Source: Telopea speciosissima (Eukaryota; Streptophyta; Magnoliopsida; Proteales; Proteaceae). From it: DNA of 64,000 bases. Both the position numbers and the translations under genes were made by a program. Below, piece after piece: positions 48,523-62,048 of this stretch. The notes beneath the pieces are model-generated. The model was not told the origin of the DNA. It searched no databases and saw nothing but the letters and a program-made list of their open reading frames with translations. Position 1 is the first letter of the stretch; every line of letters starts with the position of its first letter. The stretch is taken from assembly GCF_018873765.1 (NCBI RefSeq), contig NC_057918.1, positions 11,664,862 through 11,728,861 of the forward strand, in the 5' to 3' direction.

Positions 48523-51500
48523 ATGGCTTCATCAATAGTATCACTACCCTTCGTATTCCAATCTCCTCGTTCCACTTTCTCTGCTCTTCCGAAGCTGTCT
48601 GCATCCAAAACCCCAGTGAGACAAAACAAGGCATTTCTACTCAAGAGAGGCCCCGGTTTTCGTCTCCCTTTTTCGTTAACCCTGTCCAAGGGAATTCTAG
48701 GGTTTCCGAATACGAGGACATATCCAGTTCCGGAGAGGGGGCTTTATGCCATCTGCTTTTGCAACCCAAAAGAAGAATCCAAGAGTAATTTCAAAGGAAA
48801 GGTACGATTTCAAGCTTCAAGTTCGTAATGGGATTTATCAATGTTCTATGCATTTGATTCCGACTTCTTTTCCTCTCAAGACTATGTATTTCATCCCTAA
48901 ATTTTCATGCATTCATTCATTGTTTCTCTATGATGCCTTAATTTAGTTGTACAGCGTTGTGCACCTGTACTCCAATTTAGTCGTCCAGATTTCGATTTAG
49001 GTCGGAAACATTCTCCCACTGACAATTTGTTTTCAACATATAAGTTATGTGTACCCCCACCCGACTCCCTGCTGGAGTAACTTAATCCGGTAAAATTGAG
49101 AACTTCTGTGTATTTCCTTACTAAATGAATGAACAACTATTGGAAAATTTTTCTTTAGATTTTGACAAATTAGGTTGCATTTTACAGGAAACTGGATTGG
49201 ACTGGCCAATCCTCAAGCGGTGGGATGTGCCTTGGAAATGGCAAACGGTTTCCCTCACCATGTTTGCATGTGGGATAAGGTGTGTTTTCTGCAATCTGTG
49301 TACATTCTGCTGCTTTTCAAATGATCTTCTAATTCAGCTGTCTGAAGTTCTAGGCATAGTCCGGTACAGTTTTGCTACATATTGTGGACACCATTTCCAA
49401 CTTTCCATCTTTCCGGAATTGGAAATTTGAAAACTTTCAATTCTTTTACGCCCATAACTAGGATTGCAGATTGTAGAGATGTAATACTTAGTTGTGGAAT
49501 GAAACTAACTCTTCTTTCAGGCAGTATTGCTTTGACAGGATTAGTAGAGACAGCGGTTTTACCATATCTAGGATTGCAGCTTGGAGAGCTAAGTGTAGAT
49601 GAGAAGGCAGAACTACTTTTTGTGAATCAGGCGTATGCATCAGTACCCTTGTTTCTTTATCGTACTCATATTATGGTAGAGTTTTGCTTTGGAGGATAGC
49701 TACTGGATGGATTAGAAGGCAGTACACCAGCAGCATGGTTCGTGTGACAGGAGAGTTTATGGTTGTAATAATAATATTTACTCAAGTGTCGATGCACTGC
49801 CTGCCTCGTTCCTCACACAAAACATGCACAGCTATGGTGTTGGTGCTCTGTCCTTTGGCCTACTATATGGTTACCCTGAATTCTTTTATTTTCCCTCCAG
49901 ATCGTGAGTTGGGATTTTATGCCCAAAATGGGTATAACAGCTGTTTTACCATGTGTTAATTGTTTGTGCAGCATTGTGACTTTGATCGTACTTGGAGTTA
50001 TATATGGCTTCACAAGCACCTTTCAGCCTCTTCCGGATGACATTTTTTGCTGGGGTACATCTTTGAATTTCTTGTAATAGTTTGTTGAGGTTAGATATTT
50101 GTTATTGACTTATTTCTTGCAGATATTGAATTTCTTCATACACTTGTTTCTTGTGTCTCATTTTGGCCATGATTGAGGAAACAATTACACTTAACACATG
50201 AATGTTGTTAAATAATGTACAGCCTTAAATTTTCATGACTTATCCTTGACATATCTTTAGTTGGTTGTGATCTCATGTTTCATTTATGGAAAAAGGAGGA
50301 ATTTATTGATTTGACATAAAATAATTTTCCAGATCAGAAGGAACCTTTCAGTCTACGGAAGGGTTGGCTTTTATGGGCAGGAGTTGGTCTTGCTGGTGCT
50401 CTTCTTGCTATTGCACTAACAGGAGCTGCCATGACCTTCTTTAGCGGCGAGAGCCCACAAAGAGAGGTTTGATTCACTCATTGCTGTTTTTCTTTGCTTT
50501 GTTTTATTAATTTTTGGCCATCAGATAGTCGTCACTTGATTATGTTTTAACAATCTAATGCATGACTGCTCAAGTCCCGACAATTTGAATACCATTTACC
50601 ATGTATTGGTGATACCTTGTATGTAGTGAATAAGGGGATTTGATTATTTCATCACATAGACTGGATGATTATCAATACTTGAAATCCATTTTCATCATAG
50701 ATTTGTCTCCATTAATATTTTAAATATGGAGTCAGATAGACTGGATCATTAGAAGAAATATCTCAAGTGTAAACTGATTCTTACAGGAGCAGTAATTGGT
50801 TAAGCATTTAAAATATGATTTAAATTTCTTCAGCTTGTTTGCACTTCATTCCTTCTTAGGGGTCCTTAATGTTCTTCTGTGAACTTTTTGCCCCTTCTTT
50901 CCAGAAAGATGCTCTCATTCGCTTGCTACCATTGATTGGCTCATCAAGTGTCAGGTTGTGTATTGGAAAGTGTATCTGTTTTCTGTTTTTGGGTTTTAGA
51001 TTCCTGAACTGTTTTTCTTATGATGCTTTTCTTGTAAGCCTTTATGAATGAGAAAAGAAAAGTAATCACATTGTTTTATGCATTTCAGCACTGCTTGCCT
51101 AGTAGGAATAACAGGTGTTTTGGCTCCACTTCTTGAGGAGACTGTGTTCCGAGGGTTTCTGATGGTGTCCCTGACTAAGTGGTAAAATTCCTTTATGTTT
51201 TGTTTTATTTTTTGATTACGTGAAAAGAAGTTATGTTTTTCATGGATAGGAGTTCTGGGTCTGATTGAATGAAATCATACATTTCTAAGCAGCACTTATT
51301 TTTTAATGGGGAAATCCTAATTTCTTGGACAGGATTAAAAATTCCTTCACTGACTTGATGACAATTGAATTGATGGAGGCTTGATCTAGTCTGCGTCTGA
51401 TTTCAAATATCAGTACGTGATATTTTGTGTAAATTGCAATTATAAAAAATTTCAGAAACCAAAAGAGAATGATAAAGATGATTTGAATATAAAAGTAAAA

Positions 51501-54500
51501 GTTAATTCTGTTGGATTGAACGAATTCAAATGTAGTCAATTGAGTGAGTCTTTTCTGACTGGAACTATTTATTTTAAAATCAAAATTTTATTGAATTTTA
51601 ATTTCAACTTTCAACTTGCTTGTGATTGGAACCGGTATTTTTTTGAATTGTAATTGGATTAAACAAACCGGACCATTACCTCTGATTGTCCCGGGCTAAG
51701 ATGTGTGTACCAGACCGACATCTTTGATGGCTCCGGAGTGAAATGTGTGAACCGGGCCGGTACCTCTGATCGTCCCGGACTGTACAATGTTTTTCCCCCC
51801 TGTAAATAATGATTTACTGACTAATTTGTCTTCGTTAGTGACCATGAAATAGAAAAATTTTCAAGAAACTTCACTTTTTCATTTAATTTCATAATTTTTC
51901 TTCGTCCATTATGACATTCTAGATTTAATTATAGTTCACTGTTTCTTCTTATTAGTCCTTATTACGTTTTAGATGGAAAGGGGGAGTTCTCGAATCATGT
52001 TTTCACCTTTTCTTCTCCAGGTTTCCAACACCAATTTCTGTGCTTTTAACCGCTGCATTATTTGCCATTGCCCATCTCACTCCTAGAGAGTTTCCTCAGC
52101 TGTTTGTGCTAGGTAATGCTTCTCCATCAGTTGTTCAGTGATAGTACATGTAGTCATTGCACAAGACATGATATGTTTACTTGTTCATATTGGTTTTTTT
52201 TTTTTGGTGAATGTTTTTCATTATATACTCATTTGTGAAGTAAGTGTTTTCAGAATAGGAAACAGTAAGAATGTGTAAGATAATGTAGCAATAATCCCTC
52301 ATATCCATGCTTCTGTTATGCAATCCAAACAACTCAAAGAATAAGTTTGATGGCAATTTCTGTAAATATCTCCAAGTTTATAGGGAGAGTGGCAAATCCG
52401 TAACCAACCAGAAATTGAAAGGGGCTGTTTGGTAGTCAAATAGGGATGAGGACACAAAAGTGATTTGAATTTATTGTTCAGGGGTAATCTTGGCATTAAA
52501 ATAATAGAAAGATAACACTAGGATTAATGTTAGAAGAGAGGGGTACTTTAGGAAGCACAGAAATAAGGGTATTAAGTACTCACGATGGGAGGTTGTCTTC
52601 AACCTCTAGCCAATGAGAAGAGGGAATACTTGCGGCGATGGATCTCTTGGGGAAGCTCTAACTGGCCAGAAATTGCAGGGAGAGGTTGTTGTCGATGAGG
52701 CCTACTGGTTGCTCATTATCAACAGTTCAAACTGAGGGAAAAGATCAATCCGAAATCTGCAACTACTACCAGGCGGTAGCTGCTGGTTCAGTCATGGTTT
52801 CAGTGAGAGGTGTCTCAACAGGAGGGTCAAATGGGGGATGAAACTCTATGATTTTGGTCGCCCTAAGGCCTAAGGTAAGGACTTACTGCCCAAGATCGCA
52901 GAACCATTAGATGAGCTAACTAGGAGTTTTATTGTATAATACCCGGGAAGGAGATATGGAGGGAAAATTGTACCTGGAATAAGATGATGAATGATAAAGC
53001 ATGAATGGAGGAAGAAAGGAGTGAACAAGTCTGAGCCGCAGGGAAGAAGGAAACACAATCACACTTGCAACCGTGAGAACACCTCAAAACCAAACTTTTA
53101 TTCAGAATCTCTTCGAAAAATCCATTGATGAGTACATGCATATATAAAGAGGAAAACTATATATATATATAGAAACCTACTCTATTTTGGAAACTATCTC
53201 GATGTAGGAAACAAAAACAATTAAGAAACTAACAACTCCTTTGTAGCTGTCTCCTACCAAATAAAATAAAAGGACATTCTGCTTATCCCAGCATAGAAAT
53301 AAATCTCCACCAACGTTTGTTGGTCTAAAAACTCAGGTTGGGCCGGTTCCATTTGGGCTTGGGTTTCCAAACCTGGTCGTGTTGGTCCAACAACGCTTCC
53401 GCACTGCATCACTCTGACTTGTATATTGTGTCCTCCTTACTTTTGTCAATCAAAACATCTTAGTAGAAAATGACATGAGGTCTTTGCCCGAAAACTACAA
53501 TGGGAAGAATAAAGTGAAGTGCTTCTGGAGTATAGACTGAGGGATCCATACCAATCAAATCAAAGGGAATAGTTTCAGACACTATTAAGTATTAACCATT
53601 CATTCTATATCGAACATGCTGTTGAGCGACTATGAAATAAAATGTCCATAGAATTAGTTTAGCTGACATGGGGATTTTGAGAAGGATGAATGGAAAGATT
53701 TGAAAAGGTTGAAATTAATGCAATTGTGGGAACTTAGCGATAGAATTACAATTGCCAAGATGAAGGAAGTTGACTTAGATGGTTTCTTCATGTGTAGTGC
53801 AAGTTGAAGCTTCCAAAAGGAGAGGAGGAAGGACGAAAGTAGGGTGGGTTGAGTTCCTGAGGAAAGATATAATGAGTTGAGTAATTAAAAGATATGACCC
53901 TCAATAGAATAGAAGGGAGAACAGCATTCCTAAGACAACAAATAGGTCGGATGAAGCGCCTCCCCTCCAAATGAAAATAAAAAACCCCTTTTTGAGTTAT
54001 TGAGTTCCACCTAAAATAGCTACACAGAATGAACGTTGTGGCTGTAATGGCAAGACTATTACCACATGTTGTTATACGTATTTCTGATATTGTTATTGGT
54101 GTAGTTGCTGTTGTCACCACATGCATATCATGTCTTCCTCAAGTTATTGTTATTGCTATTGTCAGTTATTGGCTATATTGATTTATGTCCCTTGACTTGT
54201 AATTTGGAATAGAATATGCTTGGGTTTGTGGTGGGTTCACCAATCTCAAAACTCATCCTATAATTATTGGTCAACATTGTGACAATATATCAAATCTGTA
54301 AACCAGCACCTACAAGAGAAAGAGGAGGAGGAGGAAGAAGAAAGAGAGTGAGAGCTAGGACCACGATAGATTCAGAATGTCTTATCGTGGTCAAGCCTCA
54401 CCACTTTATTATAAACGAAACACACTACAATAGAACACCGCCCCTACAACTCAGCAAAGGGAAACTCCCCCTCATGATACTCTTTAACATCCCCCCTCAA

Positions 54501-57500
54501 GCTGGAGTATATAAATCTCCCATACCCAGCTTGGAACAACCACTAAGAAACGCAGGCCTAAGTTGACCACCTAAGTTGGCAAACGGAGTACAGACCATTC
54601 TTTGCATAACAACATTCCTAATAAAATGACAGTCGACCTCAATATGCTTAGTCCTCTCATGGAAAACTAGATTATTGGCAATATAAATCACAGCTTGATT
54701 ATCATAATACATCTACATAGGTTTAGTAACTGAGAATCCCAACTCCTAAAGGAAAAATTTCAGCCACATTATCTCAGCTGCCGTGTGAGCCATAGCTCTA
54801 TATTCAGCCTCTGCACTTGCCCGATCCACCATAGTATGCTTCTTACTCTAGGTAACATGATTTCCACCAACAAATGTACAATACCCAATAGTAGACCTAT
54901 GATCACCATCAGCACCAGCCTAGTCAGCATCAAAGTAACCCATAAGGTGTTTCAAAATGCGACAAGCAGCATCCCAATGGGACTGCTTAGGATTTTCTAT
55001 GAACTGACTAATAACGCCCACAACAAATGAAATATCAGGTTGAGTAACAGTTACTTAGATAAGTCTTCCAACAAGTTGCCTGTACTAATGTTTGTCCATA
55101 AAATCTTTGTCATCATACGCTCCAAGCTTCAGATGAGGATCCATAGGAGTATCCACAGGCTTAGAGCCTAACATCCCTGTCTCAAATAGAAGATCAAACA
55201 CATACTTCCTCGGAGACAAACTGACTCCCTTTGTACTACGAAAAATTTCAATACCCAAGAAATATCTGAGCATTCCCAAAATTTTCATTTGAAATGGCGA
55301 TGCAAATACGTCTAAACATCCTCAATCTCAGAAGAGTCATTACCAGAAATAATGATATCATCTACACAACCAGAATAACCACCTTGGATCCATGTCGACG
55401 AACAAATACAAAATGATTAGAAAAGCACTGGGTGAACCCATAACCACCAATGAACTTATGGAATTTTTCAAATCAAGCACGAGGGGATTGTTTCAACCCA
55501 TAAAGAGCCTTGTGAAGATGGCAAACCTTGGATGCATTCTCCCCCTAAGCAACATACCTAGGAGGTTGCTCCATATACACCTCCTCAAGATCACAATATA
55601 GAAAAGCCTTTTTTATATCAAGTTGAAACAAAGGCCAAGATTAATAGCTAAGGATGTCAGAACATGAGTAGAGTTAAGACGAGTCACTGGAGAGAAGGTC
55701 TCAAAATAGTCGACGCCATACATTTGACTATATCCTTTGGCAATCAAGCGAGTTTTCAGTCGCTCAACAGAACCATCTGCTAGATTTTTGATAGTATACA
55801 TCCAATGACACTGATTAAGTTCCTTCCCTGAGGATAAGTCAGTAAGAGAGACCATATCTTACGATCTAACAAGGCATCCATTTCTACATCCAGTTAGCAA
55901 TATATGTAGAGAGAACCTAATTTTATTTTCATGTACTTTCAAATTAAGGTTCTATATAGCAAGTATGGCAGCATAGGCTGCTGCAAACCAGAAAAGAAAT
56001 CCTCAAAGGACTTCCAAACCAAAGAGAAAAAAATAGGATCTGGTTAACAGAGCTCTAATACCATGTGACAATATATCAAATCTGTAAACCAGCACCTACA
56101 AGAGAAAAAGGAGGAAGAAGAAGAAGAAGAGAGAATGTGATGGAGAAGAGAGAGTGAGAGCTAGGACCACAATAGATTCAGAATGTCCTATCGTGGTCAA
56201 GCCTCACCACTTTATTATATCAAGTAGTCGACTCTTAGTAGGAAACCTACCAAGAGTCTAAGTTTAATTACAAATGCAGTAAATAACAAGATAAAAGAAA
56301 CCCATTACAATACAACACCACCACATGACTCAGCAAAGTGAAACTACCCCTCACTGTACACTTTAACAAACATTTAACCACTCACCACCTTTTGCTTGCA
56401 CATCATTTACTGACTCTACAATGTTACCTGGGTGAGATAGCCCTGGCATACTTTTGCATCACAAAGCCACCCCTAACCTGTTATGGTTCACAGCAAACCC
56501 AAATCACAAGAGTGGGGCAAAGCGTGTTTCAGGTTTGACCTACCCCTTTGCCATCTCTGGTGGGTTCCACAGTCAGTATCTCAAGTGTATTCTTTACAAT
56601 TGAGGTCTTCATTGTGAAGAGTCACTTTATCTTCAAGGGGATTGGTCTCTTTGAGCTGCCTTTTCTACCTCTTTCTTTTTCATAAGGCTCCATTTGGCTA
56701 GAAATGAAGTGAACTGAATAAAAAATCTCATTGGTTAAAATGAAATGAAAGTTATTTGAGTGAAAATAGACGAAAGTAATGTGAAATTAGACAAAATTTC
56801 TCTGAAAATAAAATTTTCACTCTTTGGATGCAATGGAAGTTTTTGTGGGCCCCACATGTCTTGGGTAATATTTTACCAAAAAATGATCATTTTCACTTCC
56901 CAATGGAAAATTTCACTTCGTACCCCATATATATGTTGTGAGCCCGACATTTTTTTTGCTTCTCCATGTTATTACATCAACCATACTTCCAACCAAATGC
57001 CCCATTGTAAAGTTTCTTTCTCATTTTTATATTTCTGTTCACTTCCCTTTACCAAGGTACATTTTGTTTTCCTTCACCTTGTTTTTCTTCCCATCAAATG
57101 AAGCCTAACAGATATTATTCTCACGAACCTTTTGTTAATGGCTGTGTGAGGATCATGGTGGTGTTGCTTTTATGTGCATGTGTCATGTGGCTGTAGGAAC
57201 ATTTAAACACTTGGCATGTTTGAGTTTGTAGAAGTGAAGCATTCATTTCATTCTGTATCTTGAAATGGACCTGAAATATAATTGAAACCTATTGGTCAGT
57301 TTGTTAAATCAATTTAAGGTACACAGTTTATACACAGTTTAAGTCCACACTCTTCTTTTAATACAGTTCTTTTGCTGCACTGGGAGGTTGGTATTTACCA
57401 GTCTCATAGTTCTAAATAATAAGCAACAAAGTTTGGTTTTCCTTTTTATGTTATCTGTGAGTTATGAAAATGTACATGCAGCTCAAATTACACTGTTGTA

Positions 57501-58081
57501 GAGAATTTGGCTTTTCAAGAACACAACATGATTTTGTGGCTTTTACAGGGACTGCATTGGGATTCTCCTATGCACAAACTCGCAATCTTCTAACGCCCAT
57601 CACCATACATGCACTCTGGAACTCGGGAGTGATTCTGATTCTCACCATTCTTCAGGTAAAAAGTTCACATGATTCTTAGTTTGAATTGGATGACTAGGGA
57701 ACTTTAAGTACCAAATTCTTTACCTGAACAATGAGGCTGAAATCATTTATAAACTTTGTATTTGAAACTATTATTGCATTACCATGTCTGGAAGTTTACT
57801 ACGTGCAAATTTGCATAATTTTCAAGGAGTCATTAAAAACAAAATGTGTTGTGCTCTATGGTCCTTCCCTTATAGTTGAAAATAGTTAATGCATCAGAAA
57901 ATAAGATAGACTTATTTTTAGACACTGTAAGGTCATTTAATCATATTACTATTACAACTGAAATGTATCTTACCATATGCTGTGCTTCTTATAAGCACCC
58001 AAAATGTTTATTAAGGTTTTTAGCATTTTGTGCTTGCAGCTACAAGGATATGATATCAGGGAACTGTTGCAAGCATACTGA
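48523..58081 (+). CDS. Plastid CPBP intramembrane (CAAX-like) protease, SCO4-type, complete
   Basis: Ten exons join in frame to 359 residues: 48523-48801, 49188-49279, 49525-49632, 49972-50054, 50333-50466, 50905-50954, 51089-51181, 52021-52112, 57549-57655 and 58040-58081. A Ser/Arg-rich N-terminus of about 80 residues looks like a plastid transit peptide. Several membrane spans follow ([47 protein letters not shown]). The CPBP active-site motifs are complete: Glu265-Glu266-x3-Arg270 (LEETVFRG), Phe294-x3-His298 (FAIAHL) and His331-x3-Asn335 (HALWN). It resembles the Arabidopsis protease SCO4 (seedling chloroplast development), so that role is likely but inferred. Exon 3 needs the second of two tandem acceptors (CAGGCAG). 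Intron 8 is 5.4 kb and holds a copia insertion. Confidence 0.93.
52113..54277. other. Left part of large CPBP intron 8
   Basis: No gene. The 53080-53410 stretch (AAACTTTTATTCAGAATCTC, later CAGGTTGGGCCGGTTCCATT, CACTGCATCA) resembles a decayed LTR but I find no partner. An AT microsatellite lies near 53158. Confidence 0.4.
54278..54489 (-). repeat. 3' LTR of the copia element (shortened)
   Basis: 212 bp against 305 bp for its partner. It lacks an internal block of about 90 bp present in the other LTR (CAAGTAGTCGACTC...). Otherwise it is very similar, including the purine-rich GAGGAGGAGGAAG stretch. Confidence 0.9.
56064..56368 (-). repeat. 5' LTR of the copia element (full length)
   Basis: 305 bp, with TG...CA ends and the primer-binding site adjoining its inner end at 56052-56063. 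Confidence 0.9.
56374..57548. other. Right part of CPBP intron 8
   Basis: AT-rich intron sequence without gene or clear repeat. Confidence 0.5.
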
Positions 58082-58224
58082 AGGATTTGAGTCTTCGTAA
58101 TAATTGACTTCTTGAGTTTCATTCTCATTGTTTGGCAAGGAGATCGATTTATTTATTGGCAAGAAAGGAGCACATGTAAACCAGTAATGGCACTGGAAAT
58201 TTAAACAAAGTGGAGGATCAATTA

Positions 58225-60476
58225 CCTCCATTAGGTCCAATCATACCGCCTCTGGACCTGTCTCCTCAACTCCGCAAGTGTCTACATTTGCTTCGGCGAA
58301 GTTGCAGAGTCTGTGGTGAGTCCCAAAGTTCAGTGTGCCCAAGCATTGTCCCCTGGCTTCATGGTCTCTCTCTGAAGTTGTAGCAATAGATGGTATATCC
58401 TGTAATACCCAACTGAAGCCAGAACCCTCTTCATACCTAAGTCCTTGTAACTCCCTACCATCAAGGGAGTTACGAGTTGGTTAGGAAACCACCACCAATC
58501 TCTTTGCTGATATGGCAATTGGGCCACATCAGCCAACATTCTCCCACTTGGCCCATATTGTTGCATGCTAAATAAATGTCTTGAACTACATTTGATGTAT
58601 GACCATACTAAAACATCAATTTTTCCTTAACATTCAAAATGAAAGCTGCAACCTATGACTTATGGTGGTACATATCCAATGTGTAGGTCTCTTCTTTCAT
58701 GTATTACGATGAACTATCGTTTCTATATTGAACTCTTATGTGGTTAGTTTCAATTTAAGAGAATCACCCGCATGATCAATTTCAGGGTTCAATTTGTATT
58801 GCCCATTGAACTTTATAGGCATTTGTCATTTCAAAATTGATTTGCGCAAACATGATAAATGATAGAAAACTTAAGTTATTTAATTTGTGTCTACATTATC
58901 TCATAAAGCCTGTATTCTCAGTATATTCTATTGCCACACGATAATCCTGAACATTCTCTTTTACAACAAATTGTTTAATTTATGTGTCTACATTATCTCA
59001 CAAAGCCTGTGTTAGAGAATCTTATTGTTGTAGACTTCTTGTGTTGTCGCAGAAGATCCTTATATCCTCTTAATAGATAGAACAACCTGAAGGTCGAGAC
59101 AAAATATCATAATCATGCATGAGAGACTATTTCATAGCATGCTTTTAGAGTGGGGAAAGCAATCTTTGGTTGTTTTATACGTTTCCAAGATACTAGTACT
59201 CCTAAATGCAGAAAACATACCTTGACATGGATCTTCTCGTATCACCACACCCAACATAGTCTGAGTTCAAAAATCTAGTTAGTTTAAAATCACCAATGCA
59301 TTGATATGTCAACATGTGATCCTTCGTGGCCTGGAGGTATTTTAGCACATTCTTCATTGCCCTTCAATGTGGCATATTAGGATTTTTCTGGAATCTCCAC
59401 AAAATCCCACCACTGAGGCAATGTTTGGCCTTGTGCATACTTGTGCACATACCAGATTGCCTATTGCATACTCATATGGGATAATATGCATTTCATGTTC
59501 CTCTAAGACAACAATCAGACACTATTCTAGATTGAGTTTGTCACCCTTACTAATAGGTGTTACAGTCGATGAACAATTACTCATTTTGAAATGTTTTAGT
59601 ATCTTTTCAATATAACCCTTTTGGGATAATTCTAGGGTTTTGTTAGACCCGTTTGATTGTCCCATTGAATTTCAATGGCTAAAACATAGAAATCTTCACC
59701 CATATTCTTCATATCTAAGTTACATGTCAGGAACTGTACTTTGTCTCGTGCAACAATCCTAGATCATTCCTAGCCGTCACCTATCTCTATTAGGTTCTAT
59801 AAAATTGCCTCTAGATATGTCTCCTCAACTCCGACTGTGTCTGATGAGTCCCAAAGTTCAGTGTATGAAAGGATTGTCCTTTGGCTTCTAGTCTCTCTCT
59901 AAAGGTGCAACAGATAGTATTTGTTATAATGCCCAATCCAAACCCTAGAACCCTATTCACATCAAACTCCTATAACTCCCTACCATCAATAGAGTTACGT
60001 GTTGGTTAGAAAATCACCACCAATGTAGAAACTGAAACCTATTCATGACGAAGAAAACACAATGAGATTGAAAGAAAACAATCACACAACCACGATGCAA
60101 AGATATACGTGATTCGACATGGTTCCTATGTCACTAGCAATGGAGAAAAGGGTTACATGCTCTCTTACTCATGTCTCTTTGCTTTTACGAAGAAATCTCC
60201 ATAACCTTGATAAACTGTTCGACATGGTTCCTATGTCACTAGCAATGGAGAAAAAGTTTACATGCTCTCTTACTCACGTCTTTTGGTTTTTACAAAAAAA
60301 TCTCCATAACCTTGATAAACTCCAATCACTAGAGATGCAAATTTCCAAAAACCACAGGCTTTTAATGGTCCTTCAGACGCATCCCACACAATCCAACAAC
60401 CCAAACTAGAGAATACAAAAGATCAACCGTCAGCAAGCCAACCCCTTACTGATGTGACAATCCACATCAACCAACA
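58225..60476 (-). mobile_element. Decayed Ty1/copia element downstream of the CPBP gene
   Basis: Two similar segments (58225-58538 and about 59790-60476) share CTCCTCAACTCCG, CCCAAAGTTCAGTGT and TAACTCCCTACCATCAA, and look like LTRs. On the minus strand AAGTGGGAGA, a polypurine tract, precedes TGTTGGCTGATGTGG at 58538. The interior, read on the minus strand from 59640 to 58700, has copia reverse transcriptase/RNase H remnants: AIGNLVCAQVCTRPNIA, then CGDSRK, and a recognisable but broken RNase H tail. No intact frame remains. The right LTR is interrupted by about 420 bp. Confidence 0.65.
60029..60448. repeat. Insertion inside the right LTR, containing a 105-bp tandem duplication
   Basis: The LTR match breaks after CACCACCAAT and resumes at GATGTGACAATCCACATC. 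The inserted segment holds two copies, starting at 60113 and 60218, of a 105-bp unit beginning TTCGACATGGTTCCTATGTC. Its start (AAAGATATACGTGATTCGAC) itself resembles the inside of a plant LTR. Confidence 0.6.
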
Positions 60477-60739
60477 ACACCAGGAGAATAACTGGTCTTA
60501 GGAATGACATAGTAAGACACAAATCTTCGTTTTTTTTGTCTTCATGGGATGGGTAGAAAATGATTACCTGGCCGCAACTGTAAGCTACCAAGATAGATAT
60601 ATTTTTTTGGGGGGTTAGAAATAAGCTCAATTATAGGCGCAGGAAAAGCGCAAGGAGTCGGTCTTACAAAGATCGAATAGTCAAGGAGTGGAGTTTGGCT
60701 ATCAGTCCTTGTTAAGGAGACCACCTTTCAGGTCAAGAA

Positions 60740-61000
60740 GTAGTCACACTGTTAATCTCCCTGAAAATATGAAAAAAACTACGAGTTCTAATGTGAGGCA
60801 GTAGAAATTTAATATCTGAAATAATAGGAACTTAGGAAGGATATCAAATGGAGGTGGGGTATCAGTACTAATGTATTTAATCGCTGCCCAACTGTCTGGT
60901 TCCACTCTAACACGTTCAATAACCTCTGAGATGCATTGGAGTAAGCCAATTCTGATAGCTATGAGTTCTCCTTTCAGAACTGAAGGTCAAGAAACTGGTT
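60740..61000 (-). pseudogene. RNase H-like (RVT_3) remnant of a LINE
   Basis: Minus-strand translation gives AELIAIRIGLLQCISEVIER, then VEPDSWAAIKYISTD, and toward 60740 pieces of a LPHIRTRSFFHIFREIN tail. This pattern fits the plant RNase H-like domain found at the end of L1-type LINEs and in related host genes. Only this domain is visible. Confidence 0.6.
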
Positions 61001-61629
61001 GAAAACTTGTTGTACATGTGAGCCCTCTAATATCTCTGATCCACCAGTTGAAAACATAGAATAGAAGTGGAACTAGTATTCTTTATCTAAACTTGGAAAC
61101 AAATGTTTCTTTTTAAAATAATTAGACTAGTATTCTCAGAAGTTTTATGCTTCTATCAGTGAAATTTTATGAGCATGGTTCATAGTTGAAATACCTGGTT
61201 TTCCTCCAGGAGATGTAAAGAAAACACTTCCATTGATGAATCCGAATCTTCTGCCGTACTGCAAGGTGTACAGTGCACATCCTGGGGCGAATATTTCTAT
61301 ACTTCATTGACTGCATTTAACGTGTGGTTGTGTTTTGGGAATAAAAAAATTGTAGTAAAATTCAAAGTTCCCACCCGTGCTTTTCTTTGTTAAATAAAAG
61401 ATGAAAGAGATTTGAGTTATACTGCTTTTAAATTTTCTATTCTTTATTGATCCTTTCCATTTACGAAAACAAAATCTCACCGAACACCATTCTTTGTTTT
61501 TCTTTTTCTATTGGTTCTTTATTTGGTGTTATTCTGTAATTTTGTGGAATCTGAATCAACAGGGAAACATTTAATCAAATTGCAACATTTATAGTCCCTC
61601 TTCGAATACTCATAATCGGGGACCAGGAT

Positions 61630-61753
61630 CCTCTGTAGTACCGATAGGGCGGCAGTGCACATCCGACGGTACAGTAGAGGCCAGGTGGCACACATGGCAC
61701 ACATGGCCTCTGCTGTGCCGTCGGATGTGCACTGCCGCCCCGCCAGTATTGCA
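61630..61753. repeat. MITE-like hairpin, about 124 bp
   Basis: The inverted arms include GGCGGCAGTGCACATCCGAC and the complementary GTCGGATGTGCACTGCCGCC, extending to TAGAGGCCA/TGGCCTCT around a CACACATGGCACACA loop. It is highly paired and non-coding. Confidence 0.75.
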
Positions 61754-62048
61754 AAGGATTTTAATCCCATAATCGGGACCAGAATTGGTCAGTTATATTC
61801 TGCAAAAAACCGAAATTAATTAGTGAAAAATCTCTAAAATCATTGGAAAATGGATCGAATTGGCTGATCCAAAGTCATCCAATCCGATCCAATCCAATCC
61901 TGATTCCTTCAATGATGCTTGCAATATCACTATCACAATCCTGAGTTTCCTTTAGATTATCCAAAAGTAGTTAGAATCAGAACTTCTGCTTATTTTTTCT
62001 TTTAGGGTTTTCTTCCACGTCACTATGCCTAGTGAGTGTAACACTTTA

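Larger units (their letters stand above)
54278..56368 (-). mobile_element. Internally deleted Ty1/copia retrotransposon in CPBP intron 8 (antisense)
   Basis: The element is bounded by a perfect 5-bp target duplication, AACAT, at 54273-54277 and 56369-56373. On the minus strand, the 5' LTR (56368-56064) starts TGTTAAAG and ends GTCACA. It is followed directly by a primer-binding site TGGTATTAGAGC, one mismatch from the initiator Met-tRNA type. The polypurine tract GAGGGGGGA precedes the 3' LTR (54489-54278). Between them only late pol remains: reverse transcriptase pieces ([46 protein letters not shown]) and an RNase H piece ([20 protein letters not shown]). Gag, protease and integrase are missing, and stops interrupt pol. 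Confidence 0.95.
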
